This document shows, piece by piece, positions 11,401 to 20,552 of a stretch of 64,000 bases of DNA. Within the stretch, counting starts at the first letter, position 1; each line of letters opens with the position of its first letter. The stretch lies in NCBI RefSeq assembly GCF_030384665.1, contig NC_083679.1, positions 806,001 to 870,000 of the forward strand. The letters are read 5' to 3'. This DNA is from Lodderomyces elongisporus. Taxonomy: Eukaryota; Ascomycota; Pichiomycetes; Serinales; Debaryomycetaceae. A program made the position numbers and the translations under genes. The notes under the pieces are model-generated. The model was not told the origin of the DNA and made no database searches. It saw only the letters and a program-made list of their open reading frames with translations.

Positions 11401-13153
11401 ATAATGCTGGAAAAACCAAATCAGTTGACAAACTTCTCTTTTGTGTCCACACAAACACGGCAAAAGTTGAGCAACTAACCAAAAATGGTGCCAAGTTCCA
11501 AGTAAAATTGGAAACTGCCATAAAGACACCCATTTTTTTCAAATTCAGCAACTCCAAATCATTTCTGACATAGTTTAACCTATTCAAATATGGTGTTTCC
11601 CAAGCGTACAACTTGAGCGACTTGATATTGTTCAAAATCTCATTGATTAATCTGGACCTCTTATCCTTGTATTTCATTTGAGTCTTTTGCAAGTTTCTTT
11701 GAGTTCTTGCAATTACAGCATTCAAAGGAATCATAATAATCATAATCGCTACACCTGCCCACATAGAGTTTCCAATCAATCCATGCAAGGAGTATAAACA
11801 TATGATAATTTGGAAAGGTCCCGACCAAATAATTTGCAAATTCTGTACCAAATCTTGTAATCTTTGCACATCAACCGACATCAAGTTAACAATGTCACCA
11901 GTTGAACTTTCTTGTTTGGACTCGTTCGACAAGACAAGAGATTTGTCATAAACGGCAGAGGATAATGAACTTCTAATCTTCATCCCTAAATCAAATGCTC
12001 TTTGGAAATATTGGTGCAAGCAAGCAGTTTGCACAATGGAAACAACAAACATTCCCACAGCAATTAACAAACCTTTGGTCAATGGTATTGGTTCGCCATG
12101 TTTAACCGATTGCGTATAGTCGTTAACAAACTTTATCAATAATCTCAACAATTGTGGTTGAACAAATGCAAGACAATCCTGGGCGCCTTTAAACACACCA
12201 CCTAGCAAAAACTCCAATCCAAATGCATTGCTTACTGCCCAAAACAAGGATTTGCCGCTTGCTGGTTGTTCATTCCAAAAGTGATTAAAGTCTGTAGTGG
12301 TCTTGTTTGCCTTTAACAGTTTTGGTAAGGGTGGTAAATCATGTTCAGTGAGGAATTGGTGGTATCCTTTTTTCATCAACCCGCCAATCCAGTCAAATGT
12401 GATTCTTGAAAATACATTTGCTCTGTCGTATGGCGATTGTCTCAATTGACTAATACGGTCAAGTGGTTTCATTGGTAACAACGATTCAACCAACAAAATT
12501 GCGAAAGCGTTGACTGTTCCCAAAATGAGCAATGTTGAATAGTGCAGGTTGAATTGACTTCTCAAGTGCAAGTTAATGTCTTTTCCTAAAAAGAAAATGG
12601 TCTCAAATAACCAATAAAAGAGCAAAACACCATTGGGGATGGTGGATTTAAACTCTTCTATGTAGTGGATAGCCAAAGCCACAATTGTCGATGCAACATT
12701 CAATACCAAGGAAGTGAAAATAATTCCTTTTGCTGGGCCAGTAAACGTAAACACCAATCCAACTAAAATAGCCAACTGGATCAAAACTAGTGATAATTTG
12801 AAATAGAAGCTCCACGTGATTCTATTTCCTGAAGTGATTTTCTTATTTTTGAGATGCACAACTTGGTATGTTCCAACAACAATCATTAACAACGATGCAA
12901 TGCTAAACAAGAGGCCAGTAAAACACGGAGTTAAGTCATTGTATGTATGAGAAATAGGACCCCATGTCTCATGTTTAGTTGTACACTGAAGCCAGCTAAA
13001 TCCATCTAGGAAATTGACATCCAGTGTAGTTTCATTGTGGGACTCTGCACCATCAGTCAATTTATCAATAGGTAAATGTTGAGATTGAGACAAAAGCCAC
13101 GAGTGTGAGTCAAATAGACTCGGCTGGAATTCCAAGTGGTTATTGTGCTCCAT
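8408..13153 (-). CDS. YCF1: Vacuolar glutathione-conjugate ABC transporter (ABCC/MRP family)
   Basis: 1581 residues from the ATG at 13153; the frame to 13177 starts with TTG. It is a full-length MRP: N-terminal TMD0, a first six-span domain, NBD1 with Walker A GKVGSGKSS (about 680), signature LSGGQKARLSLARA (about 770) and Walker B VYLLDDPLSAVD (about 790), a charged linker, a second six-span domain, and NBD2 with GRTGAGKSS (about 1359), LSIGQRQ (about 1471) and VLVLDEATAAVD (about 1495). The family pumps glutathione S-conjugates and metal-glutathione complexes into the vacuole. The linker keeps an RRAS phosphorylation-type site followed by EQGKVKWDVYLEYAKACG, close to yeast Ycf1. BPT1 or another MRP paralogue is the alternative, but the linker favours YCF1. 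Confidence 0.88.
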   Translation of the reverse strand: MEHNNHLEFQPSLFDSHSWLLSQSQHLPIDKLTDGAESHNETTLDVNFLDGFSWLQCTTKHETWGPISHTYNDLTPCFTGLLFSIASLLMIVVGTYQVVHLKNKKITSGNRITWSFYFKLSLVLIQLAILVGLVFTFTGPAKGIIFTSLVLNVASTIVALAIHYIEEFKSTIPNGVLLFYWLFETIFFLGKDINLHLRSQFNLHYSTLLILGTVNAFAILLVESLLPMKPLDRISQLRQSPYDRANVFSRITFDWIGGLMKKGYHQFLTEHDLPPLPKLLKANKTTTDFNHFWNEQPASGKSLFWAVSNAFGLEFLLGGVFKGAQDCLAFVQPQLLRLLIKFVNDYTQSVKHGEPIPLTKGLLIAVGMFVVSIVQTACLHQYFQRAFDLGMKIRSSLSSAVYDKSLVLSNESKQESSTGDIVNLMSVDVQRLQDLVQNLQIIWSGPFQIIICLYSLHGLIGNSMWAGVAIMIIMIPLNAVIARTQRNLQKTQMKYKDKRSRLINEILNNIKSLKLYAWETPYLNRLNYVRNDLELLNLKKMGVFMAVSNFTWNLAPFLVSCSTFAVFVWTQKRSLSTDLVFPALSLFNLLSFPLAVVPMVITNIVEAQVAVGRLTKYLTSSELQSNAVSKLPPAKNIGDVAVSIKNGTFLWSKAQGEQNYKVALSSINLSSRKGQLDCIVGKVGSGKSSIIQAILGDLYKLDGEVALHGKVAYVSQVPWIMNGTVKDNILFGHKYDPEFYQNVLKACALTVDLAILPKGDRTEVGEKGISLSGGQKARLSLARAVYARADVYLLDDPLSAVDEHVGKHLTDHVLGPNGLLRTKCKILATNNIRVLSIADNLQMVSGGRIIEQGTYDDIMEQPNSKLKQLIDEFGKKKEDTPTRTPSRAATPTVGEAKREQAVAGTPINEGEVPKKDQYEVLDDDIDTQNLDSDCDFEGISLRRASEVSYIPEDERDPEQYLAEQRELADAEDADTKARKEHIEQGKVKWDVYLEYAKACGPINVMIFLGCAILSYLVNVASTFWLEHWSEINTKYGYNPNVGKYLGIYFLLGIGYSSSSLIQNITLWILCTIQGSKKIHNDMAVSVIRAPMSFFETTPIGRVLNRFSNDIYKIDEVLGRVFNMFFSNAIKVSLTIAVICFSTWQFVFLILPLGVLYVYYQQYYLRTSRELKRLDSVTRSPIFANFQESLVGVSTIRAYGKEERFRVVNRERVDQNLKAYHPAINSNRWLAVRLEFLGSIIILGSAGLSILTLSSGHLTAGMVGLSVSYALQVTQSLNWIVRMTVEVETNIVSVERSLEYSRLKSEAPAVIPGHVPPTNWPSEGEIKFNNYSTKYRPELELVLKNINIDIKPKEKIGIVGRTGAGKSSITLALFRIIEAFQGDINIDHIKTNSIGLFDLRHKLSIIPQDSQVFEGTIRSNLDPTEEYSDEQIWRALDLSHLKDHVLKMFEETREEIESDSALDVKVSEGGTNLSIGQRQLMCLGRVLLKLNHSNVLVLDEATAAVDVETDKILQQTIRTEFKDKTIITIAHRLNTILDSDRILVLEKGEVAEFDTPEVLLSDKNSLLYSLAKQGGFIEEEEG

Positions 13154-13958
13154 CTTCAACTTTTTAATAAAACTCAAGTACCCTTTAATTTATCTTGCAG
13201 TAACTAACAAGTTCTGAATAAAAAGTGGAAGCTAGATAAAACTTAAAGTCTATAGTCTAGACGAGGGAAAGAGAAACGTCAAAAAAGGAAAAAAAATAAA
13301 ATAAAATTGATAAAGAAAGTCGTAGTATTTGATGTTCTTTTTTCTCTTTTCTTTTCTTTTCTTTTCTTTTGTTCTGTTTTGTTCTGTTTTGTTTTCTCTC
13401 TGTTTTATAAGCTTGCAAGTAGTTATAATTGATATTTGTTTGAAGTATCTACCTCCATATATATATGTATATATATATATACCATTTTTCGAGAGATAAG
13501 ATTATTATTTAATACGATGGAACCGTTGCCCTCCTAAAGTGCGTGAAAAAAAAAATAAGCAGCAAAAAAATCAAAATAAAAAAAAATAAAAATTAAGAAA
13601 GGGAAAAATTTACAGTTAGTATGCATTACGTAACCAACAAAATTTTTTTTTCTTTTTTACTTTTCCTCTCTCTCTCTCTGTCTCTGTCGACTTGATTAGT
13701 AAGACTCTGAAATTTTTCACTTTCGGAACTACATTCCGTCGTCTCGGATAAGCCTCGTTATATCAATATCATTTTAGGAATTAACACCGAGAGCACTTTG
13801 GGTAACAAACGATACTCTAAAACAAATTATACATTTGAGAATCAATATACAAATTGAAGGCAAAAACACTAATAATTACATTTCTACAAAACTATTTAGT
13901 CCTTAATAATACAAGTACTTTTGAACATTTGTCTATTGTACTCTACTGTTTTGCTCTA
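13154..13958. other. YCF1 promoter / SEC1 3' region
   Basis: Contains a TTTTC/TGTTC-type low-complexity tract (13340-13400), a TA/TG microsatellite at about 13458-13481 and CT repeats near 13670-13685. No gene seen. Confidence 0.5.
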
Positions 13959-16460
13959 CTATTTAAATAACTTTTTCAATTTAGAGGCTTTAGATTTCTT
14001 CTTCTCTTCAGTGCCACTTCCCATTGGTTGTGGCGATCCACTTGAGCCTCTCTTTTGGTAATGAGAATGTGTTGTTTTTCCACCAGTCAGTGCCGAGTTT
14101 GGATCCAAGCCATGAGCCTGGGCGTACATCTGTTGCTGTTGCTGAACTTGTTGTTCAAATGAACTTGTTTGGCCAAATTGTGGTTGCACTTGTGCACCAG
14201 ATCCAGTGCCACCGGCAGCAAGAGGGTGGGGCTGAGGATGAGAAGAAGAAAAAGAAGAAGAAGAAGTGAAACCTGGTTGTGAAGTAGTTGTGGGAACACC
14301 TCCTCTTCCATTAACATTGTTACCATGTGCAAAAGATTGACCATACTGACCTTGAAAACCTTGTTGGTTTTGGGGAACAGACTGTGCTGTAAGAGGTGCA
14401 CGTGGTTTGGGAATACCACCATCATTATACAAGTGCATAGGAACTTCTTTTCTTTCCATTGACTCCTTCACAATATTGAGATTTAACTGATCCAAAGTCT
14501 TGTTCTCACCCAAATTTTGTAACCCAATAAGGAAATCACGTGGCTTCAAAATCGACTCTGATCCAATATAAAACTCTTTACCCATGGTACTGGACAATTC
14601 ATAGATGGACCTAATCTCATTGTATGTCATTCCTCCGGCAACATAGCAAAATATTCTTTGCTTTGGCTTGGCTAGACTAGAGCCATTGCCATATCGCTTT
14701 GAAGTGGGAATCGAGGATGACGACGAAGATTGATTAGCCCAACTTGCTTTGATTCTGGGGTTTCTCAATGTTCCGTTACTTGTCTGAATCTCATTCTTCC
14801 TTTGCTGCTCTGAACTGGATGTCACTAATTCATCATCCAATGGTGTATCCCTAAAATAAGGGAACCAATCTCGGTCAAGCGAGTATTTGGCAACATTTTG
14901 CATCACCGTTTTGAGACCAGGAGTGAATCTCGAAGTATTGTATGTTCCTTCATTATTGATTGTATGGAACATTTGTTTCGAGTATGGTTTGGATTTGAGA
15001 TCTTTTTTGAAAATCTCAAAACCAAGTTTATCAACATTATTGAAGCATCGTTCACAAAGCCCACTTATGTGAGAATCCTTAACGCCAATAAATTTAATCA
15101 TTTTCTCAAAATCAGATCTCATAAGCCCACCACGATAGAACGCATATATCAAAATAAGTCGAAGTTTATCATTGATATGCAAGTCATCTCTAGCAAGCAA
15201 TACAATAAGATCGTCGTGGAGATGCTTATTGCGCTCACCTTCAAATGTGACACCCTCTGCGCAACAAGTTTGCTCAAAGTCAGCGGCAAATTCTGCTAGT
15301 TTTCGTGATGCATTGATATCGAGACACTTGTCAATCAATGTTTTGTGCAATGTCAACTGCTTTCTTTCTTCGTCAAATCCTTTCAAATGAGCAACTATAT
15401 ACATCAAATCTGATGAAGTTGATGCCTTGGATCTGTCTATAAGCAAAGGATTGTTCTTGATCAAATCCGTAATCTTGTTGACAATCAACTCCGAACTTTC
15501 AATGATGTGCAAGTGCCGCAAATTGATCCAATCCTCATCATTTTCATTAGTCAATGCTGCTTCAACATCATTCACTTCACCTTTTTCGTTTTCACTTTGG
15601 TATTTGAAAACATTCTCCTTCTCCAAAGATTCGACAATGTCGTATGCCATAGCTTGATAGGTGAACTCATGCAATAGTGGTGCGTATAAATCAATTGTTC
15701 TATCAGTTATCAACAACACCGACCTTGTTTTAGCGGAAACCTCTGGTGTTGGGTAGTTATCATTGTATCTACAATAGTTATCCATTTGCATCTGAAACTC
15801 ATCAGCAATTAATTCCGGTAAAGTCTTTGCTTCATAGTTCGCATTTGGTGGCTTGTAAAACCGTATAAATGGGTACTCTTCCATAGAGATCATCAAATTG
15901 AGCAAGCTCTGAGCAACTTTCTTGATTTGTGGTATAACAAACTGTTGTACATTTTTGTTGTAGTAAATCGGCATAGAGTTGGGAGTAACATTATCAGTTA
16001 AAAACACTCTAGTCTCAAGGGCGTTGTATTCAAAGTTCATATGGTTAAAGTTGCCATTGAAAAATTGCTGAACCTGGGGGTTTCTCAAAAATTTGTTGTG
16101 ATAGAAATCCTCAACCTCGAAATCAAAGTCTTGGTCTTTGTATTGAAACAACGCAATGGCGTTTTTATACCTCTTGGTTTGAACATCGGCTAAAATGCAC
16201 TTCATGTTATAGATTGTCTTTTCGACTAAATACATTGCTGTCATGTATGAGTTTTTGCGTCGTTCTGCATCAATGAGTTCAACGGCAGCAACTATTCGTA
16301 GAAGTTGCTCCTTAGTAAATGTTTTGTACAAGATGGATTCGACATTTTTATCTATGATGAGATTGTATATTTCCTTTGGTTGCTGAAGCCCCTTGATCCT
16401 ATCGTGGATATATGTGTGTTGGATGTTGAGAAGCGAGTTTGGGTCTTTGTTTCTGGACAT
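13959..16460 (-). CDS. SEC1: Sec1/Munc18 family exocytosis regulator
   Basis: 833 residues, ATG start. The Sec1/Munc18 fold covers about residues 10-690. Recognisable blocks are the N-terminal region with DKNVESILYKTFTKEQLL, the RSVLLITDRTIDLYAPLLHEFTYQA segment typical of SM proteins, and the late block with IFCYVAGGMTYNEIRSIYELS. SM proteins bind SNARE complexes; Sec1 acts with the exocyst at plasma-membrane fusion sites. The C-terminal 140 residues are low-complexity (Gln, Gly, Ser) and end in a Lys-rich tail (KKKSKASKLKKLFK) that could bind acidic lipid. S. cerevisiae Sec1 is about 720 residues, so the tail accounts for the extra length. Confidence 0.92.
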   Translation of the reverse strand: MSRNKDPNSLLNIQHTYIHDRIKGLQQPKEIYNLIIDKNVESILYKTFTKEQLLRIVAAVELIDAERRKNSYMTAMYLVEKTIYNMKCILADVQTKRYKNAIALFQYKDQDFDFEVEDFYHNKFLRNPQVQQFFNGNFNHMNFEYNALETRVFLTDNVTPNSMPIYYNKNVQQFVIPQIKKVAQSLLNLMISMEEYPFIRFYKPPNANYEAKTLPELIADEFQMQMDNYCRYNDNYPTPEVSAKTRSVLLITDRTIDLYAPLLHEFTYQAMAYDIVESLEKENVFKYQSENEKGEVNDVEAALTNENDEDWINLRHLHIIESSELIVNKITDLIKNNPLLIDRSKASTSSDLMYIVAHLKGFDEERKQLTLHKTLIDKCLDINASRKLAEFAADFEQTCCAEGVTFEGERNKHLHDDLIVLLARDDLHINDKLRLILIYAFYRGGLMRSDFEKMIKFIGVKDSHISGLCERCFNNVDKLGFEIFKKDLKSKPYSKQMFHTINNEGTYNTSRFTPGLKTVMQNVAKYSLDRDWFPYFRDTPLDDELVTSSSEQQRKNEIQTSNGTLRNPRIKASWANQSSSSSSIPTSKRYGNGSSLAKPKQRIFCYVAGGMTYNEIRSIYELSSTMGKEFYIGSESILKPRDFLIGLQNLGENKTLDQLNLNIVKESMERKEVPMHLYNDGGIPKPRAPLTAQSVPQNQQGFQGQYGQSFAHGNNVNGRGGVPTTTSQPGFTSSSSFSSSHPQPHPLAAGGTGSGAQVQPQFGQTSSFEQQVQQQQQMYAQAHGLDPNSALTGGKTTHSHYQKRGSSGSPQPMGSGTEEKKKSKASKLKKLFK

Positions 16461-16768
16461 AATGTGTTACAAGAAGGAGGTGGAAGAAGGACAATTGTGT
16501 TAAAAGTGTGTCAATTAGGATAAGCTAGGTAATGAACAGCAAAAAAAAAAAAATAAATTGATAAATTGAGAGTGGTGTTTTGCTAATAAAGGAAGGAGGA
16601 TACAAATAGTGATTCTGATTGTCGAAATAGGCAACTCTCAAATACTCTTTGGTTGAGTCGGTAGAAGTGGAGAAAAAAAATGCTGTTGATGATAGTTTAT
16701 GTTTGCTATGTGAATAAGGAGCCTTCGTGGGTGATAATGATACAGCAAACAATTGCAACGCAGTGTGA

Positions 16769-16770
<2 letters not shown>

Positions 16771-16816
<46 letters not shown>
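16771..16816. repeat. (TA)23 microsatellite
   Basis: A perfect dinucleotide run of 46 bases about 310 bases upstream of the SEC1 start codon. Confidence 0.95.
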
Positions 16817-16818
<2 letters not shown>

Positions 16819-17144
16819 TAAATAAACGGAATTGGCTTTGATGTTTGGATGGGCCGATGGTTTGGTAGTGGTGGTGTTGTCGACTTTGCTGGTTAGCTAA
16901 CTTTTCAATTCTAGTTTGTCGTAATTTGTACCTTAAATCAGGCACTCTCGGTTTTCTTGTTTTCGACTTTATCACTGATTGGGAATTTATTTTTTCCTTC
17001 TCTCTTTCTCTCTTTCTTTCTCTTCTTGATTTACCCTTTTTATTTATTTATTTTTTTTGTTTTATTTTATTTTTTTATTTTATTTTATTTTATTTTTTCT
17101 TACATAGTTTTGCTCTCTATTGAATCTCACTTGTGTAGGACATG

Positions 17145-17156
17145 CACGTGACGTCA
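17145..17156. promoter_or_regulatory. Overlapping CACGTG E-box and TGACGTCA CRE
   Basis: CACGTG (Cbf1/Pho4-type) at 17145-17150 shares two bases with the perfect CRE palindrome TGACGTCA (Sko1/Aca/Rca1-type bZIP site) at 17149-17156. It lies in the divergent promoter of SEC1 and the YMD8-like gene. Binding is inferred from motif only. Confidence 0.45.
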
Positions 17157-18274
17157 GATATATATATTACTGTAAAGGGAAATGCATCTCTATTCTTGAA
17201 CTTTGGATGTGAGGTAAGTGACAAAAGATGGCTTGGGGAAAACCGATATTTATAAAGATGAAAATTAGTTAATAAAAAGAAATAAAGGACAAGGAGCCAA
17301 TATCTCTTGTTTGCGACAAGGTACTTTCATTTTTATCTCTGATGCAAATTAAGCATCGTATTTTGTATCTCATCATCTTGTGCAAGTACTTGGTATCTGA
17401 GAGAAACAGTTTAAAATACATATATGTATCTATACATACATATATGTACATTGTTGGTCGTTACTCGATATGATTGCACCTGTACATTTCCAGTAGCGTC
17501 ACCGGTTTAGTGTAAAAGACCGTTGCTTGCTCTCGCTTTTACTGTACATTACTAACTCAATTCTCTTTAACTCATATTTGTTGTTTTTTATGCTACTCCT
17601 TGTGTCTCCTTGTTATGTGTACTCATCATCACTAAGTTCACAACCTTCTTTCTCTCCTTACCCCCACAAAACTCTCACAATCAATTCCGTTGTATTAAAA
17701 GTGTCGCGCACGTACTCGCACAAATACTGGTACAAACACACACTATCTAACAAGCTGAGCACAATTTTCAAAAGCTCAAACGCGCACAGAATTCCGGAAA
17801 ACAAATATACTTAGCAACAACAACAATAACAACAACAACAACAACAAGTTTTGTTTTATTATAAAAAGTAATAAAGATTCAGAGGCAAAACATCGTATTC
17901 AAGCACCCACAAACTGCAAAATCATCCTTTTAACGAAGAACTTCTAAAAATTTATTATCTATATTAATATACTAAGATACGATATAGAGAAAAGTGAAAA
18001 TAGCGAATGGATCACAACATCAATTGTCAATTGCAACATCTTATAACTACAACAAAAAGTTTACACCCGTTATTTCCAATTTCTTTTTTACTGCACAGTC
18101 CATCCCCTAAAAAAAGCACCTTTGAATAGCTTAAAATTGTTAAGAATACTTTCTTTTTCTGTCATTATCTTCATTCCTTCAATTTTTTCCCACCGTTTTC
18201 TTTTCAAATTTTATTTTCTTTGCATTTCTTTTTGCATATTTGATTAAATTGCCTGAAAAGAGGTCAACCTTTAG

Positions 18275-20113
18275 ATGCAAAATAATTACCATCCTATGAC
18301 TGCGAAAACAAGCCATAAGCGAGTTCCTTCAAAACAGGTTACAATAGATACGGACATTCCTCTGTCGACAAGACAATTACACCACACGCAACACCATCAT
18401 CATCATCAACATCATGATGGTTTTTACGATTACCGAAACGATCTAGATACTAATCTAGATAATATTCAAGCTAAAGATCTATTAACTGTAGGGCAAAATA
18501 TATCGCATGGATGTCAACCTTCCACGAATGTTGCCCACGCATACTCCAACTCTGCATCTTCGTCATCGGCATTTGCTACACCACAATCACCAATATCACC
18601 TACATCACAGACTTCGGCACGTCTATACAAACATCAGACCATACAAGCAACAATATACATTGTGGGTTGGTACATTTTTTCTTTATCCATTTCAATATAC
18701 AATAAATGGATGTTTGGCTCACAGGGACTTGACTTTAAGTATCCGATATTGATTACTTCGTTTCATCAATTGTGTCTTTTTTTCCTCAGTGGGTTAATCT
18801 TGTACATGAGACCAGACCTTCGACCAAAAGTCCCGACACAAGGACTGCGCCGAAATTCAGTATCTTCGGTTTTTGAGCTTACTCTGCAACAACAACAACA
18901 ACAACACCAACAAGAACAACCTCTGCTGCCACAAGTGCATCAACAACACCAGCAAGGAAGATCACGCAGTCCCAGTAGCATATCATTAGGCGGCACGAGG
19001 TTCAACTATCAAGGATTCAATTTCCCCAAATTTATAACTTATGGAATCGCGATGCCCTTGGGAATGTACTTACGAAATATTATACCTTGTGCATTAGCCT
19101 CAGCTGGAGATATTGGATTGAGCAATGTGAGCATAAGTTTGATCTCTTTAAGTTTGTACACAATGCTCAAGACCAGTTCTCTAATGTTTGTGCTCATTTT
19201 TGGTCTACTTTTCAAATTGGAAAGGTTTAATTGGCGATTGATTTGTATCTGTGTCGTTATGGTATTTAGTGTTGTTATGATGACTGATAAAAACGACTCG
19301 GGTTCTGAAGACAATACAGATGAAGGGAGCGCCAGACAAGAGGATAGTGGGTTCGGTATCACCTTGGTAATATTAGCGTCAATGCTAAGTGGATTGCGCT
19401 GGTCGTTTACGCAAATTCTTCTCAAATCTAACTCGTATACTTCGAATTCAATCTCAACGATATTCTATATCGCACCATTTATGGGGCTTGTGCTATTTAT
19501 CCTCGGCTTGTTTATTGAGAAATGGTCAAACTTTATCTCGTCACCGATTTGGGTTACTTATGGAATAGCGCAAACTACAGTCTTGTTGGTAATTCCAGGT
19601 CTATTAGCGTTCATGATGACATTATGCGAGTTTAAACTATTGGGAGTTGCCCAGATCATCACGTTGAGTATTGCAGGAATATTCAAGGAATTACTCACGA
19701 TTTTGATAAGTTCCATAGTATTTGGTGATCAATTGAGCTTAATCAATTGGGTTGGATTGTGTATTACTTTTGCTGATGTGTTGTGGTACAATTATTATAG
19801 GTATTTGGAAAAAGACACGGAATTGGCAGGAGTTAATGAACATGGGCACCCCTATGTCAGTGTGGGTAACAGAGATCTCGAGCAGAAGTCGGCACACGAG
19901 ACCAAAGCTAAAGAAAGAAACAACAGTATTTTCAATGATAACAATAATGATAACGATGACGATGAAGGTGATCGCAATGAAACTGGTTTTTATGCAGGTG
20001 ACAACAGTATCGATTACGATAGCGTGCGATTAAACAACCTAAACTTTGATTTGGATTTGGAGAATAATAATGAAGATGCTTTGGGTTTGGGAAATCGCAA
20101 AAGTCTGCGATAA
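18275..20113 (+). CDS. YMD8: Nucleotide-sugar / triose-phosphate translocator family protein, YMD8-like
   Basis: 612 residues, ATG start. The hydrophobic core starts at about 130 (TIYIVGWYIFSLSISIYNKWMFG), followed by several spans typical of the TPT/nucleotide-sugar transporter family, and ends with FKELLTILISSIVFGDQLSLINWVG and WYNYYRYLEKD. Such proteins exchange nucleotide sugars or phosphorylated sugars in Golgi/ER membranes; the substrate of Ymd8 is unknown. The protein is longer than the yeast one because of a His-rich N-terminal tail (residues 30-50), a Gln-rich insertion after the second span and an acidic Asn/Asp-rich C-terminal tail. The Gln/Asn/His tracts are coded by trinucleotide repeats. 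Confidence 0.8.
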   Translation: MQNNYHPMTAKTSHKRVPSKQVTIDTDIPLSTRQLHHTQHHHHHQHHDGFYDYRNDLDTNLDNIQAKDLLTVGQNISHGCQPSTNVAHAYSNSASSSSAFATPQSPISPTSQTSARLYKHQTIQATIYIVGWYIFSLSISIYNKWMFGSQGLDFKYPILITSFHQLCLFFLSGLILYMRPDLRPKVPTQGLRRNSVSSVFELTLQQQQQQHQQEQPLLPQVHQQHQQGRSRSPSSISLGGTRFNYQGFNFPKFITYGIAMPLGMYLRNIIPCALASAGDIGLSNVSISLISLSLYTMLKTSSLMFVLIFGLLFKLERFNWRLICICVVMVFSVVMMTDKNDSGSEDNTDEGSARQEDSGFGITLVILASMLSGLRWSFTQILLKSNSYTSNSISTIFYIAPFMGLVLFILGLFIEKWSNFISSPIWVTYGIAQTTVLLVIPGLLAFMMTLCEFKLLGVAQIITLSIAGIFKELLTILISSIVFGDQLSLINWVGLCITFADVLWYNYYRYLEKDTELAGVNEHGHPYVSVGNRDLEQKSAHETKAKERNNSIFNDNNNDNDDDEGDRNETGFYAGDNSIDYDSVRLNNLNFDLDLENNNEDALGLGNRKSLR

Positions 20114-20552
20114 TAGAATACATAGGAGATGTTTAAGTCGGGGAGAAAAAGGAGTGGGCAAGAGGGAGGCGGAGATGGAGATGGAGATGGAGATGGAGAT
20201 GGAGATGGAGATGGAGACTATAATTATAGAACTAATAAATGATTAATCTTAGCAGCTATCGTAAAGTATTCATTATTGATTTTATGTTTTGCAAAATAAA
20301 AAAAAAAACAAGTGTGACCAATAGAGTTTGTAAGACTAACATTATCTTTCTACATTTTCATAATTTGGTCTTATTATTCTTTTCTATTTTTTCGTTTTTC
20401 TTCCTATATCATGACCTATTCATTGTCTTGTATATACATCGAAAGAGAAAAACGATTCAAAAAAAAAATAAATAAAGAGGAAAGAAAAATAAAAATAAAG
20501 AATGAACAAAGGATTGATCATAATTAAAAACTTGCCCCTAAGTCTCGCTGGC
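20114..20552. other. Convergent 3' spacer with hexamer repeat
   Basis: Contains the GGAGAT repeat directly after the YMD8-like stop codon, then AT-rich sequence with poly-A tracts. No gene seen. Confidence 0.55.
20171..20218. repeat. (GGAGAT)7 + GGAGAC hexamer repeat
   Basis: Eight in-register 6-base units, the last with one change, in the 3' region of the YMD8-like gene. Confidence 0.95.

Larger units (their letters stand above)
16461..18274. other. Long divergent promoter region SEC1 / YMD8-like
   Basis: 1.8 kb. Holds a 46-base TA repeat (16771-16816), T-rich tracts, a CACGTGACGTCA composite site (17145-17156), an AAC-repeat tract (17815-17850) and a 40-codon ORF at 18007-18129 that could be a uORF of the downstream gene. 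No RNA gene recognised. Confidence 0.5.

Noticed and set aside
13154..13177. N-terminal extension of YCF1 (MSFIKKLK)
   Set aside because: The first codon is TTG; the first ATG is at 13153.
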